A stretch of 64,000 nt of DNA. Source: JAPUDQ01 sp049644865 (GTDB taxonomy: Bacteria > Patescibacteriota > Saccharimonadia > Saccharimonadales > Saccharimonadaceae). The notes beneath the pieces were generated by a model. That model searched no databases, was not told the origin of the DNA, and saw nothing but the letters and a program-made list of their open reading frames with translations. Positions 33,402-40,693 of the stretch are shown here, piece by piece. Made by a program: the position numbers and the translations under genes. The DNA is taken from NCBI GenBank assembly GCA_049644865.1, contig JBARSV010000018.1, positions 1 through 64,000 on the forward strand, given 5' to 3'. Within the stretch, counting starts at the first letter, position 1. Each line of letters starts with the position of its first letter.

Positions 33402-33477
33402 TGGTGGGGGTGGAAGGGATTGAACCTTCGACCAACAGGTTATGAGCCCGCTGCTCTAACCACTGAGCTACACCCCC
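33402..33477 (-). tRNA. tRNA with CAT anticodon (second elongator-type: Met or Ile2)
   Basis: 76 nt with CCA encoded. Acceptor GGGGGTG/CACCCCC, D arm GCTC...GAGC, anticodon loop CTCATAA, T arm GAAGG-TTCAATC-CCTTC. Together with the tRNAs at 20803 and 32577 all three CAT-anticodon species are plausibly here (initiator, elongator, Ile2), but which elongator is which is not decidable by eye. Flanking TTATCTCTG and CAGAGATAA are inverted, extending the acceptor stem in the precursor. Confidence 0.95.
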
Positions 33478-33584
33478 ACAGAGATAAATTTTTAAACAAT
33501 TCTCGCCAACTATTGTACCAGATACGCACCTGATATAAAGATCCGTCCCCATGAGAGAGGACGGATACTATCACATGTCTATAA

Positions 33585-33986
33585 CTACGCTGCTGGATGA
33601 TTACTATTGAGAGTAAACAATTTGGCAATACCCCAACCAAGCAATGAATAGATCAACATCGCCACAATTGTACTGACCTCAAAATACGACACGCCATACG
33701 CTGGAGTGTAGCTAAACATACCAAAAAACGGTGCTGCAAAGACGCCGCTAAAGGCGTAGACCAGATCAACAAAGCCATTGCCTTCATTTGCGCCCAGCAA
33801 CTGCAACACCAGACGAAGCGCCAATACGACGACAATAAAGCCGACGATGTACCAGACAACTCGTTGCGCGACAATACTCATCGGGGCGGAGCTCACCGCT
33901 TTGACGGTCTGCCGCTGGACATTGGTATTGCCCACCTGCGCGTCCGTCGTGCGAACTTCCCTGGTTTCTTGAACTTCATCAGCCAT
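33585..33986 (-). CDS. YggT-like membrane protein
   Basis: 133 residues. A polar N-terminus of about 40 residues (Gln, Thr, Val-rich) precedes membrane segments RVVWYIVGFIVVVLALRLVLQLLGA (about 43-67) and STIVAMLIYSLLGWGIAKLF, with the YggT-like loop GFVDLVYAFSGVFAAPFFGMF between them. The family is linked to osmotic tolerance and envelope organisation, without a defined reaction. The start has a strong GGGAGGTGA and the mRNA a leader of about 25 nt after TATACT. Confidence 0.8.
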   Translation of the reverse strand: MADEVQETREVRTTDAQVGNTNVQRQTVKAVSSAPMSIVAQRVVWYIVGFIVVVLALRLVLQLLGANEGNGFVDLVYAFSGVFAAPFFGMFSYTPAYGVSYFEVSTIVAMLIYSLLGWGIAKLFTLNSNHPAA

Positions 33987-34064
33987 ACAACTCACCTCCC
34001 TTATGTGGTGAGGTTAGTATAGCATGAAAACCGATGTGTGACGGGAGAGATTTGGCGATAAAAG

Positions 34065-34430
34065 TTAGAAATCGTTTCCCTGAAGAGACTCAATGGCATC
34101 CCATGAGACGTTTGCCTCTTTCATAATTTGCTCAGGAGTTTTGCCTGAAGGAGGTTGTGGAGCTGATGCATGTGATGCTCTAGCCGCCTCAAAATCTGCC
34201 CGCAGCTGAGCTGCGCGCTCGGGAGTAACACCAGCCATGAAGCCGGGCGCAACACCTTCTGCGGCATATGCGTCGCGAGTGTCTTCTCGAGAAGCAACCC
34301 TTAAGACGTCTCTACCGTTCAGCCCCTGTCGTCGCAGAGCCTGCGCCGAGTCACCGGTCAATTCGTGCGGCCTTCCGCCAAGATCTTCCCAAGCGGTTGG
34401 TTTATCGGGGTCCGGTTGCCATGCTGTCAT
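34065..34430 (-). CDS. Hypothetical 121-residue protein
   Basis: Soluble, Ala- and Arg-rich, with low-complexity linkers (SHASAPQPPSGKTPEQ). Not recognised. ATTATA complement (TATAAT, 34437-34442) lies 6 nt before the ATG, so a leaderless transcript is predicted. It stands alone between terminators. Confidence 0.6.
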   Translation of the reverse strand: MTAWQPDPDKPTAWEDLGGRPHELTGDSAQALRRQGLNGRDVLRVASREDTRDAYAAEGVAPGFMAGVTPERAAQLRADFEAARASHASAPQPPSGKTPEQIMKEANVSWDAIESLQGNDF

Positions 34431-34472
34431 AACTCTATTATAGCATAACTAATATGATTTTGTCAACCAAAA

Positions 34473-34503
34473 CCCGCCTCCCGTAGAGAAAGGCGGGTGT
34501 TTT
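34473..34503. terminator. Hairpin with T-runs on both strands
   Basis: CCCGCCT (34473-34479) pairs with AGGCGGG (34491-34497), followed by TGTTTTT; on the minus strand the stem is followed by TTTTGG. Confidence 0.65.
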
Positions 34504-34562
34504 TGGCACCTTGTTTGTTTTATTTATCGTATCACCATAAGTAGTATGAGGCAACGTCACGC

Positions 34563-34594
34563 AAAAGCACCGCTGTTAGTGCGGTGCTTTTTTG
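34563..34594. terminator. Bidirectional terminator after the 68-residue gene
   Basis: AAAAGCACCGC and GCGGTGCTTTT with a 7-nt loop and flanking A/T runs. It lies 13 bp after the stop at 34607. Confidence 0.85.
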
Positions 34595-34606
34595 ACAACG
34601 AATAAA

Positions 34607-34813
34607 CTATTTCTTGTTGCGAACAGTCAAGAAACCGTTGCGTGGGTTCTCGGTCACCTCTTTGCCAGCAGGAAGCTCGCAAGGAGTGCCTTTACCGCCC
34701 TCTACCTTTGCAAAAAAGTAGATGGTTTGTTGTTTGCCACCGCGAAGGGTGACATCTTTTTTGTGCAAAAAGTATTTTACCCCTTTTGAGTTGGTGTGTG
34801 CGTAAGCTGCCAT
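34607..34813 (-). CDS. Small conserved basic protein (68 aa)
   Basis: Begins MAAYAHTNSKGVKYFLHKKD and continues with LRGGKQQTIYFFAK and PRNGFLTVRNKK. I have seen this sequence type in other CPR genomes as a hypothetical protein; no function is known to me. A perfect Shine-Dalgarno (AAAGGAGGAG) and a strong terminator suggest high expression. The fold is probably a small beta-sheet; the net basic charge is compatible with RNA binding. Confidence 0.7.
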   Translation of the reverse strand: MAAYAHTNSKGVKYFLHKKDVTLRGGKQQTIYFFAKVEGGKGTPCELPAGKEVTENPRNGFLTVRNKK

Positions 34814-34925
34814 AGACAGGTTCTCCTCCTTTAATCTCTTACGGATTCTACTCTACCTGGGGTCGTCTCTGATGTCAACTGTTAAACATAGAGAGACTGC
34901 CTACGGCCCCATATAATAAACACTT

Positions 34926-35576
34926 TCAAAATGCTTTGAAACGATGTTTGATAATAAACCGGATCACCATTGCGCTCACTAATCGTAAGGCAATGACAAA
35001 TACTATGAATACACTAAATAGCGTGACAAATCCTGCTGGATCAGGTGACCACCTGGGCGAAATAAAGTTATAATGGTAGTTGTCTGCAATCGGGAGATGT
35101 AGAAAGCTTAGAGAATCACTGCCCGTGCCAAGAGCCCTCACACGGTCGGCGACACACTGCACATAATCATTACGAAACGAAGAAACACCACCTTGCCACC
35201 TAGATCGACATTCAATGCTGGCCTCCTGATAAACCATCGCTTGAGGGTTAAGTGAGTTGCTCGCTTCAATTAAAGCCTTTTCTCTGTCGCGCTCGTATTG
35301 GTGCTCAAGCCAGATACCTTTATCAAGAGAGGTATTCATGTGGGATGCTACATATCTTTGTAACTGCAAAATTGTTCGCTGAATCTCAGTCTGTTCGCCC
35401 TTTTTGTCTGCGGCAAAAACAGCTTCACGTCGGGCTACCATACCGAGATTATTCAATCGTAGGAGGGTGACGGCAAGCAATAAAGTAATCACGAAGATAA
35501 CGACCAGCTGCCACGTCTTGATATGACGTAGCCAGGCATAGAATTTACTGAGTGATTTGCGGTCAAATGATGCCAC
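34926..35576 (-). CDS. Membrane protein with extracytoplasmic domain (unknown)
   Basis: 216 residues, GTG start with AAGGTGG 9 nt upstream. Membrane helices at about 22-44 (TWQLVVIFVITLLLAVTLL) and 183-208 flank a domain of about 135 residues that is outside the cell or in the cytoplasm. Two Cys pairs (IECRSRW; VQCVADR) could form a disulfide. It is 15 bp after the MFS gene, so it is probably its operon partner. Not recognised. Confidence 0.65.
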   Translation of the reverse strand: MASFDRKSLSKFYAWLRHIKTWQLVVIFVITLLLAVTLLRLNNLGMVARREAVFAADKKGEQTEIQRTILQLQRYVASHMNTSLDKGIWLEHQYERDREKALIEASNSLNPQAMVYQEASIECRSRWQGGVSSFRNDYVQCVADRVRALGTGSDSLSFLHLPIADNYHYNFISPRWSPDPAGFVTLFSVFIVFVIALRLVSAMVIRFIIKHRFKAF

Positions 35577-35591
35577 GAGTTGGTTCCACCT

Positions 35592-36830
35592 TTATTTCCA
35601 GTATAGCAAATGCCGTTTGGTGAGCCCGGGCAGTCGGTTGGCAAGCAGTACCAACACGGCGATAGCCGCGATGCCATAACCAATCTGTAGCGTCGCCACC
35701 TCCTCGGCGTACAGCGATATTAGTCCGACGATAGCACAATACCATGCTGCCCCCAAGGCTGCCGCGCCAGAGACAAGTGACATGTAGACGATGCGATAGC
35801 CTGGTAGCAAGTCAGCTTGGGCAAAATAACCTTTTGTGATCGGTAGCGCATACGCCGTTGTCGAGATCTCGTTGAAAATATTGATCATCAACACACCAAA
35901 CGGTGTCGCAGCAAAAAGCCGTAGAATATGCGTCATGCTATCGGCCACCACACCTGCCTTCATGAGCTCACGGCTACGGTGCTTGTCGACGAGTAGCCCT
36001 ATGACTTTCGCCGAGGCAACACCTACCACGATCGTGATTGATGATAAGACACCTAACTGCGCATAGATAGTGTTGGATGATATACCAAATATACTTAATC
36101 CGACGAGAAGCGACCACATAAAGCCGCTCGCCACAAAGTCGAAACCAACTGCTACCTGTGCAACCAGCCCACCCCATAGCTGACGCAATTGTAACCCGTG
36201 AAAGGTGATCTGTTGGTGAGTACGTACTGGTTCTGGGGTGACTAAGAGCGGCAACGCTGCCATCCCAAAAGTGATCGATGCGGCGACGAGGGTGGCTTGT
36301 GGCCCAAACCAATATGCGATGAAACCCCCGATAACTGGGCTGATGCCCTTGGCGATCTGCTCGAGCATATGCATATAGCCTAACTCTTTTCCTGAATGAC
36401 CCTCGTGACGGACTTTCGAGAAGCCCACAAGATAGGAGATATCATAGAGCGTCACTGACAGTGCCTGAGTCACACCGGCAATGATAATCGCCGATAGGCC
36501 GTAGTCTGGTGCGATAGCAAACAGTAAAAGAGCGGGGACATACAGTAGATTGCTGATAAGCGTCGCATGCTTTGGACCGATTCGCGCCACAAGATATGCA
36601 AAGGGCCACGCCAGGACACCACGCAGCACAAAATACCCAGCAAAATAAAACATAATAAATGTCAGCCCATAGCCATTTTGGTACAAATAGATAGCGATAA
36701 ATATGCTCACCATCGACACCGCCAACGTCCGCAACACACGACTGGCATAGAGCTCAGCCATTTCTGAAAAACTCACATCACGCCAATAATGACGCCCCTC
36801 GAGAAAATAATAAATAAATCGTTTGATCAT
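35592..36830 (-). CDS. Major facilitator superfamily transporter
   Basis: 412 residues with about 12 helices and an N-terminal soluble stretch (RYYFLEGRHYWRDVSF-like). Motif-A positions are degenerate (FAYLVARIGPKHATLI). The substrate is unknown. It is divergent from murC (143 bp between start codons) and is followed by the membrane protein at 34926. Confidence 0.85.
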   Translation of the reverse strand: MIKRFIYYFLEGRHYWRDVSFSEMAELYASRVLRTLAVSMVSIFIAIYLYQNGYGLTFIMFYFAGYFVLRGVLAWPFAYLVARIGPKHATLISNLLYVPALLLFAIAPDYGLSAIIIAGVTQALSVTLYDISYLVGFSKVRHEGHSGKELGYMHMLEQIAKGISPVIGGFIAYWFGPQATLVAASITFGMAALPLLVTPEPVRTHQQITFHGLQLRQLWGGLVAQVAVGFDFVASGFMWSLLVGLSIFGISSNTIYAQLGVLSSITIVVGVASAKVIGLLVDKHRSRELMKAGVVADSMTHILRLFAATPFGVLMINIFNEISTTAYALPITKGYFAQADLLPGYRIVYMSLVSGAAALGAAWYCAIVGLISLYAEEVATLQIGYGIAAIAVLVLLANRLPGLTKRHLLYWK

Positions 36831-36923
36831 GTTTGTTTTGGTTACTGTGCTGTCTATTTAAACACACTTTTTGCGAAAATAACAGGTGTCAGGCAGTGAT
36901 TGTCTTTGTGCTTTTTATGCGCT

Positions 36924-36965
36924 ATTTACGATTCACCATTTACGATTTACCATTTACTCTTTACC
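36924..36965 (+). repeat. Six-unit heptamer repeat forming the murC promoter
   Basis: ATTTACG, ATTCACC, ATTTACG, ATTTACC, ATTTACT, CTTTACC in exact 7-bp register. The last unit plus AT makes TACCAT (36962-36967), the -10 box 6 nt before the murC ATG. Repeat number would therefore set what lies at the -35 position. Confidence 0.85.
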
Positions 36966-36973
36966 ATGAAGAT

Positions 36974-38452
36974 ATGCGAATATATTTTTCTGGACTAGGT
37001 GGGGTCGGTATCGGGCCGCTAGCGGAGATCGCCCGTGATGCCGGCTATGACGTCGTAGGGTCCGATATGGCTCATAGCCCTATGACTGAACAGTTACAGA
37101 CACGAGGCATTGAAGTCATGATCGGCCAAGACGGCTCACAGATCGCCACTGCCCATGACAAGGCGCCGATCGACTGGTTCGTGTACACCAGCGCCTTGCC
37201 TCCCGACCATGCCGAATTAGTCTTTGCTAGTGAGCATGGTATCCGTACCAGCAAGCGCGACGAATTTTTGGCCGAATTTATCCGCGATCACGACCTAAAA
37301 CTCATCGCCGTAGCCGGCACGCACGGCAAAACGACGACAACTGGACTATTTTTGTATGCATGCCACGCGCTCGGCATACCGCTTAGCTACTCAATTGGCA
37401 CAACGATTTCGTGGGGACCCAGCGGCTGTTTTGATAGCGCTAGTGAGTATTTCGTCTATGAGTGCGATGAGTACGATCGCAATTTTTTGCATTTTGAGCC
37501 GACCTTAAGCATTATTACAGCGCTTGATTACGATCATGTAGATACTTACACAACAGTCGATGAATACAAAACTGCCTTCCGGCAGTTTATACAACAATCA
37601 AGCATGAGCGTTATGTGGGAGAATGATCGACGATATGTGGGCGATTTCGAGGCAACCTACGAAGCCTACGACGAGTTGAAGGATCTCAGTCACATCAGCC
37701 TCCCTGGCGCGCATGTGCGACGTAATGCCTATCTTGTTGAGCAGGTGCTCATGCACCTTCTGCAACAAGAGCAATATGGGATTAGCAATATGCAACACGG
37801 GAAATCGCACACACCGCCAGCCTCGGGTGGCGATGGTCGGGGCGGCCCCAATGATTCTTTTTCGTCAGACGAAAAAAAACTTGGGGCGGAACGAGCGGCA
37901 GGACCCGTACGGGGACCCCACGAAGATTCTCTTCGAGGGGCAAAGGAGAGGGAGCGCACTAACGAGATTTCAAAGAAATATCGGGAAGCTACCGTCGAGA
38001 AGATTGTTGATGCTATCAATCAGTTCCCAGGCACTTCGCGGCGCTTTGAGAAACTAGCAGATAACCTCTATAGTGACTACGGTCATCACCCGGTCGAGAT
38101 TGCGGCAACACTGCAGATGGCACGCGAGCTGAGCGACCATGTCGTGCTCGTCTACCAACCACATCAAAACGTTCGTCAGCATCAGATACGCGACGATTAC
38201 ACCGATGACGTCTTCCATGACGTCGCTGACGTCTACTGGCTCCCGACGTACCTCAGCCGCGAAGACCCCTCACTTGAGACACTTACCCCAGAACAACTCT
38301 CATCTCAAATATCTCAGAGCAAAGTCCACGTGGCCGATATAAATGACAGCCTCTGGGATACCATCTGCCGCCATCGCGACGTCAGCCACCTTGTCCTCGT
38401 TATGGGCGCCGGCTCTATCGACTCGTGGACACGCCAAAAGTTGACAAGTTAG
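36974..38452 (+). CDS. murC: UDP-N-acetylmuramate--L-alanine ligase (MurC) with an in-frame hairpin insertion
   Basis: 492 residues. N-terminal UDP-MurNAc domain IYFSGLGGVGIGPLAEIARDAGY; ATP-binding GTHGKTTTT (near residues 117-125); YECDEYDRNFLHFEP; and C-terminal GTSRRFEKL, then YGHHPVEIAAT and YQPHQNVR. It adds L-Ala to UDP-MurNAc. Between LLQQEQ and YREATVEKIVDAINQFPG there are about 65 extra residues, Gly-, Ser-, Arg-rich and without homologous counterpart in MurC as I know it; the DNA here (about 37800-37960) consists of three hairpins. The frame is kept. Start 36974 is chosen by the family N-terminus and the -10 box. Confidence 0.93.
   Translation: MRIYFSGLGGVGIGPLAEIARDAGYDVVGSDMAHSPMTEQLQTRGIEVMIGQDGSQIATAHDKAPIDWFVYTSALPPDHAELVFASEHGIRTSKRDEFLAEFIRDHDLKLIAVAGTHGKTTTTGLFLYACHALGIPLSYSIGTTISWGPSGCFDSASEYFVYECDEYDRNFLHFEPTLSIITALDYDHVDTYTTVDEYKTAFRQFIQQSSMSVMWENDRRYVGDFEATYEAYDELKDLSHISLPGAHVRRNAYLVEQVLMHLLQQEQYGISNMQHGKSHTPPASGGDGRGGPNDSFSSDEKKLGAERAAGPVRGPHEDSLRGAKERERTNEISKKYREATVEKIVDAINQFPGTSRRFEKLADNLYSDYGHHPVEIAATLQMARELSDHVVLVYQPHQNVRQHQIRDDYTDDVFHDVADVYWLPTYLSREDPSLETLTPEQLSSQISQSKVHVADINDSLWDTICRHRDVSHLVLVMGAGSIDSWTRQKLTS
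37813..37940 (+). repeat. Three-hairpin element inserted in frame in murC
   Basis: Hairpin 1 CGCCA...TGGCG (about 37814-37832). Hairpin 2 spans 37845-37887: GCCCCAA...TTGGGGC outside and TTTTTCGTC/GACGAAAAA inside. Hairpin 3 spans 37916-37940: CCCC-A-CGAAGA-TTC-TCTTCG-A-GGGG. The encoded residues are low-complexity. In layout it recalls the protein-coding palindromic elements of Rickettsia, though the sequence is different. Confidence 0.7.
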
Positions 38453-38469
38453 CTATATTTTGTTATAAT
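38441..38469 (+). promoter_or_regulatory. Consensus sigma-70 promoter inside the end of murC
   Basis: TTGACA (38441-38446), exactly 17 bp, TATAAT (38464-38469). The -35 box is made from the last murC codons. It drives the GC-rich gene at 38602. It is the best match to consensus in the window. Confidence 0.9.
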
Positions 38470-38530
38470 GATACTATTCCGTAGAGATTGCCGTCTCCGG
38501 AGTTAGTTTTATAGTTCTCTGTCAGACTGT

Positions 38531-38575
38531 TGTACTGGGCGAAATGCATAACTCTACGCTATATATCTCGCCCAG
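38531..38575 (+). promoter_or_regulatory. Leader hairpin of the 38602 gene
   Basis: TTGTACTGGGCGA pairs with TCGCCCAGTACAA over 13 perfect bp, with a loop of about 20 nt. It sits in a leader of about 125 nt and ends about 26 nt before the ATG. It may stabilise the message or serve as a control hairpin. Confidence 0.7.
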
Positions 38576-38601
38576 TACAACCCTCACCAGAAAGTGATGA
38601 C

Positions 38602-38928
38602 ATGATCTACAACGACGCGACCAACCATTCACTGTACTACGTCGAGAATGGTGCTGAGCAGCTTCCGCAGCGTTGGCAACAGCTGCGGGATACCCTGGGT
38701 GATGACCCGTGGCATGGCATCCTCATGTACCTCAACGAGCACACCAGTCTCATCGGTACGCCGAAGACGGCCGCATTTCGCGAGGATCTCCGGCGCGACT
38801 GTGCTTGTCACATGCCGCTCGAGCAGCTCCTGCCCAACCTCGATCACTTCATCAACGAGGCCGAGAGGTTGCGAGTGCGGATGCTCGAAATCAACGAGAG
38901 GACGGCTGCCCTGTTCGGTAGCCACTGA
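38602..38928 (+). CDS. Unknown GC-rich 108-residue protein
   Basis: Begins MIYNDATNHSLYYVENGAEQ and is largely helical with many acidic and Arg residues; CACHMPLEQLLPNLDHF is near the middle. Not recognised. Start ATG has GTGATGAC upstream. Consensus promoter, stable leader hairpin and strong terminator point to high expression. GC-rich codon choice sets it apart from murC and trmB and matches the cassette at 176-885, so the two loci may share an origin; that is inference. Confidence 0.7.
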   Translation: MIYNDATNHSLYYVENGAEQLPQRWQQLRDTLGDDPWHGILMYLNEHTSLIGTPKTAAFREDLRRDCACHMPLEQLLPNLDHFINEAERLRVRMLEINERTAALFGSH

Positions 38929-38942
38929 CAGAGAACTACCAC

Positions 38943-38983
38943 CCGAGGGCGGGCAGTGTCATCCGACGCTGCTCCGCCCTCGG
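38943..38983 (+). terminator. Terminator-like hairpin after the 38602 gene
   Basis: CCGAGGGCGG pairs with CCGCCCTCGG around a 21-nt loop that contains a further GCAG/CTGC. A second inverted repeat follows, GTTCCCAAA...TTTGGGAAC (about 38986-39027), which can serve trmB on the opposite strand. The rest of 39028-39093 holds only the palindrome TGTCCGATCGGAC. Confidence 0.65.
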
Positions 38984-39093
38984 CGGTTCCCAAAGTTCAT
39001 GCTGTGCGGCACGTGAATTTTGGGAACTGATATATAACGCTCTGTACATAATTTACGGTCAAAACATGTCCGATCGGACGTGGTATGGCAGCA

Positions 39094-39816
39094 TTATTTC
39101 GGTGGCACTGCCGAAAAGTAATATGTCGTCAGGCCTTCGGCTTGCCATTTGCGCTCGTATGTCGTGAGTACCTTGTAATCATCAGGTAGGTCGCTAGCAT
39201 GCAGGTCATACGACAGCTCCGTGATACGCCAGCCCTGCGTCACGAGCTGCTCAAGTGACCAATCAAACAACGCGTGACTGTCGGTTTTCATTCGCACTGC
39301 ACTATCTATAGGGTCAGACCCGATAGATAGCTGACTAGTGGGTAGTAGCGCGCGATGATAAAGGTCGAGAAATCGCGGTGCGGTAAGGCGGCGCTTGGCA
39401 TCAGATACCCGTGGAAATGGGTCGGAAAATGTCAGCCATATTTCGCTCAGGGAGTGTTCCGGTACAACCTCAAGTAGCTGATCGGCGCGGGCGCGAACAA
39501 ACCAGATGTTTGTCAGACCGCGCTCGAGCGCAGCACGCGCACCTTTTTGCAGACGATCGGCTTTGACATCGAGCGCGATATAACCACGTCTTGGATACCG
39601 TTCGGCCAACTCCACCAGAAACAACCCTGTCCCAGCCCCCACCTCCACCCCTATTTGCTCAAGGTCCGTCCTTGAGCAAATAGGGGGCCATTCGGGGAGT
39701 TCAAAGCAATTGGGAGCATTGGCAAAGAGAGCAAAACGGTATTTTTTGCGTTTACGCATAATAATAAAATCGTCAGGGTTGAGCAGTGCCTTACTCATTG
39801 CCAGGTACTGGTTCAT
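39094..39816 (-). CDS. trmB: tRNA (guanine-N7-)-methyltransferase TrmB with in-frame hairpin insertion
   Basis: Up to 240 residues (start MNQYLAMSK at 39816 or MSK at 39798; both overlap the upstream gene). SAM-binding VEVGAGTGLFLVELAERYP, ALDVKADRLQKGA, FVRARADQL and the signature LTFSDPFPR-VSDAKRRL identify TrmB, which makes m7G46 in tRNA. Just before VEVGAGTG there are 13 residues (PPICSRTDLEQIG) encoded by a perfect 39-bp hairpin (39648-39686), in frame. The last gene of a three-gene operon with two envelope proteins. Confidence 0.93.
   Translation of the reverse strand: MNQYLAMSKALLNPDDFIIMRKRKKYRFALFANAPNCFELPEWPPICSRTDLEQIGVEVGAGTGLFLVELAERYPRRGYIALDVKADRLQKGARAALERGLTNIWFVRARADQLLEVVPEHSLSEIWLTFSDPFPRVSDAKRRLTAPRFLDLYHRALLPTSQLSIGSDPIDSAVRMKTDSHALFDWSLEQLVTQGWRITELSYDLHASDLPDDYKVLTTYERKWQAEGLTTYYFSAVPPK
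39648..39686 (-). repeat. Perfect 39-bp hairpin inserted in frame in trmB
   Basis: CCCCTATTTGCTCAAGG pairs with CCTTGAGCAAATAGGGG (17 bp, no mismatch) around TCCGT. Thirty-nine bases is 13 codons, and the encoded PPICSRTDLEQIG interrupts the run into the SAM-binding strand. Confidence 0.85.
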
Positions 39817-40177
39817 CTGCGGGCATAACCAACCCGAGGGCTTCGTCGGTCAATGCTTGGTCATCAAATGAACCGATTTGTTTGAGTTTGTCGCGCTGCG
39901 CATTGTAGAGTTTCGTAAAGGTCTCGATATCCTGACTGGTCAGTTTGCCAGTCGCTGAAAACGTCGGCGTCTCGTCTGGTGTGACAGTGTTGCGAGAGGC
40001 GTTAAAGCCTGGCCGGCTAAGGTCGAGTCCGGACGCCCCACTGGTGATATACAGTGCCATGCTAATACCAGTAAGCATAACTGTGATGGCAATAACCGCG
40101 AGAATACCGCTAAGCAACTGGTTTGACCCGACCCACGCTACGACGCGTCTGCGGATCAGATCGGCATAATGGCTCAT
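39791..40177 (-). CDS. Membrane-anchored unknown protein (128 aa)
   Basis: One membrane helix (about residues 22-45, LSGILAVIAITVMLTGISMALYI) followed by an acidic, disordered extracytoplasmic region of about 80 residues ending ADEPVPGNE. Not recognised. It overlaps the upstream gene by 4 bp and trmB by up to 26 bp. Confidence 0.65.
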   Translation of the reverse strand: MSHYADLIRRRVVAWVGSNQLLSGILAVIAITVMLTGISMALYITSGASGLDLSRPGFNASRNTVTPDETPTFSATGKLTSQDIETFTKLYNAQRDKLKQIGSFDDQALTDEALGLVMPADEPVPGNE

Positions 40178-40692
40178 TGCTGATCCTTTACAAGATTTGC
40201 AAGATCTGGAATATGTTGGCTAAACTGATCGAGTTGTTGCTCGATTTCTTTGGAGCGAACCGACAAGGCAGCTCGTTTGTTGCGAACGTCTGTAAGCTTG
40301 CGATAAAAATCAATCGGGTTGTCGCTACAATCCATCGTAACCACCTCACGCAGGCCTATCTCATATGCCGTATAGTCGTCAGCAAAATCTTGACGCAGTT
40401 TCTGAACGTTGTTTGTAGCAGTGACAAGAGCTGGAATATTGTAGGTATTGGCTGCAGCTCGTGCATTGAGTGCTGACATAAGCTTTATGACACTCGCTAT
40501 CGCATTGCCACGGCTCACTCGTGTCACAGGATCAACATACTGTATACGTTGTAAGCTGCGTTGAGCATCGCGACAGTTTCGAGCAATCATGAGAACTTCT
40601 TCCTCTGTCAGGGCGTTTGGTTCAATCGCCGAAACCGCAAACGGTGATACGATCACTAAGGCCATACCAATAAATAAAATGAAGCGTTTCAC
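40174..40692 (-). CDS. Secreted coiled-coil protein (172 aa)
   Basis: Signal peptide MKRFILFIGMALVIVSPFAVSA, then a helical, heptad-rich domain with two Cys (RNCRDAQRSL; TMDCSDNPID) that could form a disulfide. Not recognised. GTG start; TATAAT (complement of 40700-40705) is 7 nt before it, a clear leaderless case. First gene of the operon with 39791 and trmB; mutY lies one base upstream of it. Confidence 0.7.
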   Translation of the reverse strand: MKRFILFIGMALVIVSPFAVSAIEPNALTEEEVLMIARNCRDAQRSLQRIQYVDPVTRVSRGNAIASVIKLMSALNARAAANTYNIPALVTATNNVQKLRQDFADDYTAYEIGLREVVTMDCSDNPIDFYRKLTDVRNKRAALSVRSKEIEQQLDQFSQHIPDLANLVKDQQ

Positions 40693-40693
40693 G

